From assembly GCA_020650975.1 (NCBI GenBank), contig JAIPMN010019567.1, forward strand, positions 1 to 20,625: a stretch of DNA of 20,625 bases, written 5' to 3'. The stretch is from Apostichopus californicus. Taxonomy: Eukaryota > Echinodermata > Holothuroidea > Aspidochirotida > Stichopodidae. Each line of letters begins with the position of its first letter. The first letter of the stretch is position 1. Positions 10,701 to 18,572 of the stretch are shown here, piece by piece. The translations under genes and the position numbers were made by a program. Under the pieces are notes generated by a model, which did no database searches, was not told the DNA's origin, and saw only the letters and a program-made list of their open reading frames with translations.

Positions 10701-11141
10701 CTCAAAGCAGTATTGTAATCTACTTACGTTTTGAACATCATTACGATTAAAATATAGTTGACAAGGAGATCCGATCTTGAAGTTAATACACGACTTCTCA
10801 ACGTTTACGTTTGCTGACGTCTTGGTCTGACAAATACATGAATAATATCCCGTCCGATCTATTGACATATTATAAATATGCAAGAAATTGTCAATCCTAT
10901 TCTTGTGATAATCGTTGGACACAAGATGGTCTTGAGCTTGTATTTCCTTAGACATCCACGTTGAAGTGTTTGTATGCAACCATTTCCCCTCGGCACAATC
11001 CCGAGGGATCGCACAGGATAGCGTTGCATTTTTCCCAAGTTCACCATACCTAACTCTATTGACATTGGTACAATAGTTTTCGACTTCTCCAAACCATAAA
11101 TATGTCACAAAGGTGAAGAATATTAATTGCCTAGAATCCAT
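7796..11141 (-). CDS. Gene B: paralogous Ig-domain/mucin-stalk membrane receptor (3 exons, plus optional hybrid exon)
   Basis: Proposed exons in transcript order are 11141-10728, 9688-9589 and 9093-7796, giving 603 aa. Donors are GTAAGT in both introns; acceptors end TTTCAAAG and CTTCCTTCAG; phases are 0 and 1 as in gene A. A signal peptide (about 1-22) precedes a V-type Ig-like domain with C43, W54 and D95-x-G98-x-Y100-x-C102; WLHTNT and CICQT are shared with gene A. The second Ig-like unit keeps the cysteine spacing (C158, C168, C187, C191, C201). The Ser/Thr-rich stalk (about 209-427) is longer than in A and not alignable by eye. The TM helix is about 430-452, followed by basic residues and a tail of about 150 aa with NPIY (472-475), YESI (475-478), DNFDSRMNVD (508-517), SFFDDDE (523-529), YHLV (545-548) and a C-terminal YDDL (599-602). 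NPxY and Yxx-hydrophobic motifs are known docking or endocytic signals; their use here is inferred. Intron 2 holds an extra 54-nt hybrid exon at 9312-9365. Confidence 0.82.
9068..9339. repeat. Tandem duplication, copy 1 (gene B exon 3 start, intron, exon 2 end)
   Basis: This copy matches 9340-9615 over its whole length with scattered substitutions and a few small indels. The exon-3-derived start and its acceptor tract (about 30 bases) are identical in both copies. The unit begins inside exon 3 and ends in exon-2-like sequence, so its junction with copy 2 creates the hybrid mini-exon. Confidence 0.9.
9312..9365 (-). other. Hybrid in-frame mini-exon candidate in gene B intron 2
   Basis: A tandem duplication placed a copy of the exon 3 start directly against a copy of the exon 2 end. 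The result has its own acceptor (CTTCCTTCAG, identical to exon 3) and its own donor (GTAAGTGTG, identical to exon 2). It is 54 nt long, starts and ends in phase 1 and contains no stop. Splicing it in would add 18 residues, DIDSGSFLV followed by KRKSNCSKD, to the second Ig-like unit, including one extra cysteine. The flanking introns would be 223 and 218 nt. Whether it is used in transcripts cannot be seen from sequence. A frame this short can stay open by chance. Confidence 0.55.
9340..9615. repeat. Tandem duplication, copy 2 (contains the functional exon 2 end)
   Basis: This is the second copy of the unit at 9068-9339. It contains the genuine exon 2 donor and an extra copy of the exon 3 acceptor. 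It carries a short insertion near 9433-9440 relative to copy 1. Confidence 0.9.
9913..10042. repeat. Diverged direct repeat in gene B intron 1, copy 1
   Basis: This shares ATTGCTGTT, GAAGAA(C/T)CCACAAGC, AACGTTACT and CAGGAATAA(C/T)CAGATGTG in the same order with 10330-10450. It is an old duplication inside or near the intron. Confidence 0.7.
10330..10450. repeat. Diverged direct repeat in gene B intron 1, copy 2
   Basis: Second copy of the segment at 9913-10042, about 415 bases further on, with substitutions and indels throughout. Confidence 0.7.
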
Positions 11142-11217
11142 TTTGAATACGTTTTATTAAATACCTACTCGACATAACGTCAACATTTCTTTCTTAGTAA
11201 TACAGGAAGTACATAGG

Positions 11218-11406
11218 TTACATAAATGTTTTAATGTACCATTTGATCATCCTCAAGTTCTTCCGGCATCTGTCTAACTGAACTTCTGCAAACGTTTGTA
11301 TCAAATTAGCAAATCCAACACAAATGATATTCAGGTTTACTTTCCCAAAACATAAAGGCGAGTGAAATATTGCGTCGTACAATAACACTGTCAATAACAT
11401 GTTCAT
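11218..11406 (-). pseudogene. Possible truncated relic of the V-Ig first exon upstream of gene B
   Basis: The frame opens with a signal-peptide-like stretch, then FGKV (gene B has FGEV), a cysteine, a second cysteine and KW, and stops six residues after the Trp. From the residue before FGKV to the later Trp is 37 residues, against 38 in gene B, and the second cysteine sits at 28 against 27. Nucleotides around FGKV and around the KW codons also resemble gene B. The DxGxYxC strand is absent, so no complete Ig domain is encoded. It lies 76 bases 5' of the gene B start codon on the same strand. The similarity is weak and could be chance, or this could be a short secreted peptide gene. Confidence 0.35.
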
Positions 11407-11549
11407 ATCTTATCATATATTCTCATTACATGAAAGAAGCAGAGTGCTCTATTGAACAATATAATTTCTTTCAGTTTCGTTCATTCTATATTGAGAACAT
11501 TGAATATATTGCACGTAGACACATTTCTCAGATGGCAAAATAACATGTT

Positions 11550-11721
11550 GGATGGACGAATGGATAGATGGATGGAATGGATGGATGGACTGGATGGATG
11601 GACTGGATGGATGGACTGGATGGATGGATTGGATGGATGGATGGATGGATGGATGGATGGATGGATGGATGGATGGATGGATGGATGGATGGGTGGGTTT
11701 GTGGATGGATGGATAGATGGG
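11550..11721. repeat. (TGGA)n microsatellite
   Basis: Tetranucleotide TGGA/GGAT repeat with interruptions such as ACTGGATGG in the first half and an almost pure run in the second half. The open frames through it on both strands are products of the repeat. Confidence 0.97.
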
Positions 11722-12659
11722 TGATACCATCAGCCGCTACTTGAGATTTCCACTTCTGAAATGAAAATAGGCCTACTATAATGCGAACTCCTGGACAGTA
11801 TGCACTATTTCTGTTAGCTTTAGCGAAAAGGTCATACTATTTCTCATGATTTCATAGTCAGTAGTGTGCAACCTCAAAATTCTAGGAACTGGCATGTTTT
11901 AGGAATGGCGTTTAAAACAATACACGGTTTATTGTAACCGCTCATCACGAATAATATGAATGATCGTGCATGCGATGACCGTGTGTTTGTTTCGGTTTTT
12001 CACCAGTTTCGTTAGAATAACAATAAAGGAAGAGAGTTACTGAGATTTAACCTGTGTGAACAGTGCAGCAGTCTATTGTAAAACTACGGTTCATAAATAT
12101 ATTTATTATTTCATTGTGTTATATGTAAGCTTTACAGTTTCATTTTCAGCCTCTATATCGGTGCCCAAATATTTTAACTAATAATATTGAGGAGAACTAT
12201 GAATATATGTATATACCAGGGCCTTTCTTAAGATACTAACAAGGGGACGCGGACCCAGTCTCTTAAACGGCCCACCCACTCAGTTCACTGACCGCCTCTC
12301 CCCAGTAGGTCCCTTTTTGTCATGTAAAAAAATAATGATAACACAAACCTAACACTACCATCAGAATGCCACCAATTTTTCTCTTCTAATGTATCTTTGT
12401 TTTCTTTTTATGGAAGTGTGTAAATTTCTAAAACATGAGATCTCAAAATATAAAATGTTAAGATGCAACTATTTTTAATTTCTTGAAAAAGTTCCTGGTA
12501 TATGCGCACATGGAAGCGGTACTATATAGTATTTGTTATTGTAGTCTTTGACGGATCTACTGTATAAATGACACAGCTTATACTATACAATGATGTGCTT
12601 TACGAGCCAACCGTCAGGTGGTGACCTCTCGATTTATTTCTTGAAAAAGACTTACAGAC
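11722..12659. other. Intergenic, no recognised gene
   Basis: Nothing coding is recognisable. A CAGGGCC start at about 12219 with a GC-richer patch at 12240-12310 may be an old transposon edge, but no partner end was found. Confidence 0.35.
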
Positions 12660-12660
12660 A

Positions 12661-13267
12661 TCATAAAAGTGTGGTATCTGTGATGTATTAATAAATACAC
12701 AGAGTATGGTACCTGTGGTGTATTAATACACACAGATTGTGGTATCTGTGATGTATTAATAAACAAAGAGGTTGTTATCTGTGGTGTATTAATAAACACA
12801 TAGTGTGGTATCTATGGTGTATATATAAACACAGATTTTGGTATCTGTGATGTATTAATACACAAAGAGGTTGTTATCTGTGGTGTATTAATAAACACAT
12901 AGTGTGGTATCTGTTGTGTATTAATAAACACAGATTGTGGTATATGTGATGTATTAATAAACACAGAGTGTGGTATCTGTTGTGTATTAATAAACACAGA
13001 GTGTGGTATCTATGGTGCATTAATAAACATAGAGTGTGGTATCTGTGGAGTGTTAATAAACAAAAAGTGTGGTATCTGTGGTGTTTTAAAAGACACAGAG
13101 TGTGTTATCTGTGGTGTATTAATAAACACAGAGTGTGATATCTATTGTGTTTTCATAAACACAGAGTGTGGTATATGTGATGTTTAAATAAACACAGAGT
13201 GTGGCATCTGTGATGTATTAATAAACAAAGAGTGTGGTATCTGTGGTGTAATAATATGCACAGAGTG
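12661..13267. repeat. 33-bp minisatellite, about 18 copies
   Basis: The unit is built from TGTGGTATCTGTGGTG followed by TATTAATAAACACAGAG, period 33 bases (for example GAG at 12966 and 12999). Copies vary by point changes. Because 33 is a multiple of three, the minus strand stays open and reads an 11-residue repeat around FINT-x-QIP. This gives short frames at 12614-12997 and 13153-13395 that I regard as by-products. Confidence 0.95.
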
Positions 13268-16140
13268 AATGTACTTCTTCTTATAACAAGATGAAGCGCA
13301 GAAGTGTCAATTCTTGAAGATGTTATTACTATCATATATGGCTGGTTTTTGATACATGCTTTTAAAGGGCGGTATATGTTAAATATGGGCTTCATTACTC
13401 GTAAATTAATGAGTTTTTTTTTTAAATTCGTCTAGATGCTCAAATATTCTGAAACTTTGCCCGTTGTTTGTTATAGCTATTCTAAAGAGATTGTTTGATT
13501 CCACGTTTATTTTAATAAAAAACTTGGTTTAACCAGAATACAGCAAGTTTTCAATATAACTACTAGCCATGCACTCGCTAATTTGCATGAGAAAAAAAAG
13601 GTTGGGTGTGTTTGTAAAAAAAAAAGAGAAAGAAGATACCGTAAGAAAACTAATAACAATAATATTTTATAGTAAATAAATAAAAAGAAAGAAAACAATC
13701 TTATTTTAAGCAGTTGCATTCTTTGATTGTGTTAGGGTTCATTTTAAGAGAGGAAGGGTGCTTATTACTATCATTTTAGTGGCCACTTTTCAGAGAGGGA
13801 ATAAGGACGTATGATATAGCTTTACTAGGATGTCAGTCAGTATTTACGTACGATGCGTAAAAGAAAGAAAGAAAACTTCGTCGATGAAAATCAGAAATGG
13901 ATGAGGAAATCCTAATCTAATACTTAATGGGGTAATAATGAACCTTGGCGAGATATAACATTCGTAACTTTCAAAGGGAGGCAAACGGAAGCAAAAGAAG
14001 AGTGGTATTATTTTTTCTTCTAATGTATGAGAATATGAACCTCTTGGTGCTTGTTCTTCGATACTGGGGTGAGAGGTACCACAGGCGTCCCGGAATATAC
14101 CGCAACTATAACTTCATTTTGTAACTCAAAATATAAGGAAGAAATTTTCTTTCAGATGTTTATCTATTTATAGCTGTCGCCATGGCGATAGACGTTTTAT
14201 TAAACAAAATGTATTCGAAATGAAGAAGTATTCAATTACTATTGGCTTTACATTTTGCAAAGACCAGCGAAAGTAAATGAAATTGTTGTGTACACCCTCA
14301 TTTGCGCATATTTACAGGTATAGGCTACATGTACTTGTGTTGGTTTGTTCAGTGTTTCCTATATCTATTTCTAGTTTGGGTTTTCGTTTTCAATTTCTTA
14401 TTTTGAAGGTGGTTTCCTTAACACAATTAATGAAGACTCTGTACGTGTCATTATATGTAATTACATGGGCCAGCCGATTTTTTTCATAGAATTTTGCTTC
14501 AGTCCATTCTAAAAATAGAGGTCACTGGAGATCGATTTTAACGTGATCATCCACTTATTACGGTATGATACCTTCATTGCGTAAGAACTTGACGTTACGT
14601 TAGGTAATGTTCAATGACGATTTTCCGATGATAAATACAGTACAGCAATATTGTAATTAAAAGAATAAGAGAAATGAAATTTATCTTTTCAAATATCTAC
14701 ACTTATTTGCATGGTTTGTAGACCTGTAAGTAATACGATTAATGCAGACCTTTCACAGGAGCCACTAAATTATTTATAAAAGAAAATAATTAAAACTAAT
14801 TTGTTAGTAAACTATTTTGTTAGATTCTTGCATTTTTAATATCTCGAGAAAGTCGTTTGACTATTGGCTTAAAGGATCACTCCTTTTCAACTGAAACGAG
14901 CCCTGGTAGGTTCGATGATTTATTTCACAGTAATTGGTCACAGATTCCTATTGTCTTTGTCAGACAAGCTCCATAGAGGGTCCGAATGTATGATTTCTAG
15001 CAATACTGAGGTTAGAGTTGAAGTTGTCTCTCTATGACATAACAATAATAAATGTTAAGCTATATTTGTCCTTTTGTGATAAATGTACAGCTGTTACCTA
15101 ATTAGAACAAACGTTCCATCCTTCTATCCAATAGACCACATATGCTTACCCCATAAACCGCTTTTGGCAGGCACAAATACAAAATGGGAACTTGCAATTG
15201 GTATGTCTTGTATCGAGTATCGAGTATTATTCACGAAGAACTCCAGAGGACCTATGGGGCCCTCTTGACCTTGAGACAATAGGCCTCGGAAACTCCGGTC
15301 GCATTGGTCCTCGACTCATCTTCATATCGGGTAATACGGCACTGCTAGTAAGCCTGTAATACCTTCACGGCAGACACACATACGTATAGAGAAATGACCA
15401 CGATTTGCACAAATATTAATATGAATCCTGCCAGTCATCAGGACTGTTGAGATCATCAATAAATGATTAAAACTGCCGGATAATCACAAACATATGGGAC
15501 CAAGATAAGTCAAATTGAAATGTTATTTCTTTTATGGTACAGACTAGTAAACACAGTCTAGTGAAATGACAAAGAAAAAGCAAATTTGGTATTAGGAAGC
15601 CTACTCCAGATTTGTTCAAATGATAATGTAATGTTATGTAATGTAAACATATTCTTAAAAAGGCGCATTACATGTAAAAACATCTCAACGCGCCGTACAA
15701 CATATAATACAATGAAATAATATGATCAAATTCAATAAAAATTAGAAAAGTTAAACTATCTGATACAAGAATAAGAATACTATGAAAAATATTAATACAT
15801 AAACAATTCTGATAAAAAATATTCTTCCAAAATTCCTGTTCAAATGATAAATCTCAGTAGTTCTCTTTTTAATTGGAAAAATACACAAATAAAAACATAA
15901 GCCAATATAGTGCATGGTATGAATTAAGAGACTATACACGATTTACATTAATACGTAAATGACTAAAGCGTCACTTAGTGTAAGATAGTCCATACGGTGC
16001 ACCTGTTTGTGCTAATGACGTCTTTGTGACGAAATCCGAAATTTCTTCGTCTTCCAAATTTGTTGTGTGCCGCGTAGGCATATTCATCTTTATAATTCAG
16101 TTTCAGTTTGTTGTCTGCTTTCCAAACATAACCTAGTATC
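13268..16140. other. Intergenic, no recognised gene
   Basis: AT-rich DNA with A/purine-rich tracts at about 13590-13700 and 13858-13875 and a 12-base palindrome TCGCCATGGCGA at about 14176-14187. A slightly GC-richer patch at 15230-15370 matches nothing I recognise. Short open frames lack domain features. Confidence 0.4.
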
Positions 16141-16147
16141 CATCAAA

Positions 16148-16231
16148 ATGTCTTCGGAAATACTTTTCCCTGAAAGGAGAAAAATAAAAAAAAAATTACT
16201 CGAATTAATCTATTCTATTTTAACCGCATCC
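16148..16231 (+). other. Possible isolated first coding exon (speculative)
   Basis: An ATG in a good context (CAAAATG) opens 28 codons with a Lys/Arg-rich middle (ERRKIKKK), ending in phase 0 at a GTAAGT donor (16232). A TATA-like CTTTATAATT lies about 60 bases upstream. No downstream exon in the window joins it in frame with confidence, so it may be chance. Confidence 0.15.
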
Positions 16232-16327
16232 GTAAGTTTCAATTTAAATTTCATTAAGTATTAACCGATCTAAAAGATTGAATAAATATATTTAATTGGT
16301 TCAAAATATCTCTCATGAAAATATGTG

Positions 16328-16402
16328 TGACGTCACCATACAGGCATTTTCGGTCTTACAGTCATATCTTTCCATAACTCGCCGTTATCTGTCGTGACGT
16401 CA
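16328..16402. promoter_or_regulatory. Pair of CRE-type TGACGTCA octamers
   Basis: Two perfect palindromic TGACGTCA sites lie at 16328-16335 and 16395-16402, 67 bases apart. A one-mismatch site TGACGTCT lies at 16016-16023. TGACGTCA is the consensus for CREB/ATF bZIP factors. No gene can be assigned to them; the hAT element begins 200 bases downstream. Confidence 0.35.
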
Positions 16403-16592
16403 GAGGCAACTCCAACTAAAGACATTCTGATCAAAGGTATGTATAGAAGACTAATCTATTCGAATCTGTGCAAGAATTTCTGAAGATATAACTTGATCGT
16501 TATGATACGAGATGAATAAAGTGTACCGGGATATTCAGAATGGTACGGGAATGTTAGTTTGTTTTACGCTCACAATTAATTAGTGTACATAC

Positions 16593-16600
16593 CATATAAC
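16593..16600. repeat. hAT target-site duplication, left
   Basis: CATATAAC immediately before the element, identical to 17469-17476. Confidence 0.93.
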
Positions 16601-17468
16601 CAGGGCCGGATTTAGGAATGGACAACGTGGGCAGTTGCCCATGGGCCTCCACAACAACGGGCCTCCACATATTTCATGAAAAAATATAAGGAAAATGTAG
16701 GTTGACACGTATCATCAATCAAAATCATATTGCGCGCGTTTTACGTCATCTACATATACGCAAGCCATATTCAATTGTAATTGTATCTCTTTATGAATGG
16801 TAGAAACAGATAAGTGGTTGTTTTCCTGCCATTGCAAAGCACACATCGGCAGACAAACATGATTGGCCTGATATCTAAAGTCATCAATCTCGACGTCTAT
16901 TTTCTTTAGAACTAGGTTAGTGGTTGGTTTTGATACGTTACGGTACACCCTGGCACTGTGCCTGTCATCACCTTCCGCTAGGTTCCTGCCCCCAACCGAT
17001 TTTGACCGTTTTTGGCTCAACAGATTGCCAATTCAAAAAGCTTACTTCAAATTTGGAAATGTGGAAGCAGTGCGCAGCCGGGAATATCCAATATTGCGCA
17101 ACAGATATCACCAACGGCCTGATCAGTCACGGACTGCAACGGTATTTGAATTCACAGATTTGACTAGAAATTCCTCTCTTTTCGGAGGATCAGCCATATA
17201 TCAGTAAGTTATACCTCTCATGGAGGTATTTCAGGCAATTTTTGAGTGGTATGGGTTGAAAATCCTGGAACATAAATTTACTTAAAAATCACAAAATACT
17301 GCACCATTTTGCATATAAGCACCAATAATTATTTTTTTTAAAATCAAAAGGGCCGGGGGACACCCCCTCCCCTTAGACCCCTCCCACAGGACGGCGATCA
17401 CTGGGGTGCTGTGGGCCACCACTACTAAAGGTTGCCCACGGGCCTCCACATGTCTAAATACGGCCCTG
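16601..17468. mobile_element. Non-autonomous hAT-superfamily DNA transposon
   Basis: The left end CAGGGCCGGATTTAG (16601-16615) and the complement of the right end, CAGGGCCGTATTTAG (17468-17454), match at 14 of 15 positions. The element is flanked by a perfect 8-bp direct repeat, CATATAAC, at 16593-16600 and 17469-17476. An 8-bp duplication with CAGGG-type ends is diagnostic for hAT. At 868 bp it is too short for a transposase. The motif GTTGCCCAYGGGCC is present in the same orientation near both ends (16634 and 17431). The internal open frames (16715-17020 minus, 16920-17207 plus) show no transposase domain I can recognise. Confidence 0.92.
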
Positions 17469-17476
17469 CATATAAC
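17469..17476. repeat. hAT target-site duplication, right
   Basis: CATATAAC immediately after the element, identical to 16593-16600. Confidence 0.93.
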
Positions 17477-17607
17477 CAAAATAACAAAAAACCATCTTGT
17501 TTTTTTTTTCCTCGGCGGCGGAACTTGGGTATTCGTTCAGTCTGTTGTATGATGCTTTCATTCAAACTGTTGTACAAGGCTTTTCTCTTTGTGTTTCTGT
17601 TTTTCAG

Positions 17608-17644
17608 TGGTCGGATTAATCGCATCAAGGCTAGATCAGGCAGG
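17608..17644 (+). other. Possible internal micro-exon (speculative)
   Basis: A strong polypyrimidine tract ending GTTTTTCAG precedes 37 bases, followed by GTAAGTA. Two of three frames are open. One frame ends in phase 0 and could join an acceptor-led frame at 18104-18172, but the joined peptide is unrecognised. Confidence 0.2.
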
Positions 17645-18103
17645 GTAAGTATACCTTGATTCAGATAATCACGAATGTCGTTACCAGCTTGTGTGTTCAT
17701 CAGCTATTCATCAAGTATGCAGGAATTTAACTGCTATATTGTTATTTAAATTACCAGCTATACTCCCATACAGAAAATATAAAAGACTGGTTTAGCGGAT
17801 CTATCGATGCACCGTTTCGGCCAACACATGCAGGCATGTGTGTGTAAACTGTATGTGGGATTTAAGTATATAGTATTTAGAAGCAGACGTTAACTTCACC
17901 AATATACCTTCTGGGACTAGGGGTGAGTGTGGGACAAGTTGTTTGTTACACATGCTCTATTTTGGCTGACCTTTCTTAAATAGTAACTTCATTTGCACAC
18001 TTCGGAATGGATTATTTTCTCAACAGTACCAACAATATTTATGGACAAATGTTCCTTATCGCGGTTTCCAGTAGAACAATATTATATCTCTTATCATTGA
18101 CAG

Positions 18104-18172
18104 ATAATATTACTGGAAGAAGTCGCGTTTATTCCATATGAACAAGCTGCTGGAGAATTTAGTCTGGTATAA
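18104..18172 (+). other. Possible terminal exon (speculative)
   Basis: After an acceptor-like CTTATCATTGACAG, 22 codons (containing LLEEVAFIPYEQAAGEF) run to a TAA. An AATAAA lies at 18438. This is compatible in phase with one frame of 17608-17644. There is no homology support. Confidence 0.15.
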
Positions 18173-18378
18173 GTCAATACGAACAATTCCAACTCGTAAT
18201 ATGGAGTGCATTATACCAAAAATGTGACATACCGGAGATTTCGGCAATATTATGGTTTCATATATACCAAATATGTTGACAAATATATTCATTGTTTAAT
18301 TTGTCATTATAACCTAACAATTTGTCTCGAACTGAAAAAACGAATCTATATTTATTTTCGATACCCACATTATCGTAA

Positions 18379-18572
18379 TTCGGAGCTAAACACAGGATTC
18401 TCTTGCGTTCTCGGAGGCTAATTGGATTCGTAAAGGAAATAAAAACAGGATTTTTGGAACTGAAAACAGGATTTTTGGAACTAAATTCAAAATTTTCGGA
18501 ACTAAATTTAGGTATTTTGGAGCTCAATACAGGATTTTCGGAACTAAATTCAGGATTTTTGGAACTAAATAC
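18379..18572. repeat. 21-bp minisatellite
   Basis: The unit is about AGGATTTTTGGAACTAAATTC, tandem from about 18446 to 18572 with T/C and A/G variants, plus one outlying copy at 18379-18400. The 21-base period keeps plus-strand frame 18403-18633 open as a seven-residue GFLELNT-type repeat. I do not consider that a gene. Confidence 0.9.

Larger units (their letters stand above)
17477..18378. other. Intergenic between hAT element and satellite array
   Basis: No recognised gene. Contains only the two speculative splice-site-bracketed segments at 17608-17644 and 18104-18172. Confidence 0.4.

Noticed and set aside
11449..11730. Open frames of SIHP / DGWM repeats on both strands
   Set aside because: Direct translation of the TGGA microsatellite.
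12219..12320. CAGGGCC start resembling a hAT end
   Set aside because: No matching inverted end or 8-bp duplication was found nearby.
15230..15370. GC-richer patch as a possible exon or SINE
   Set aside because: No open frame with motifs, no pol III boxes and no repeat partner in the window.
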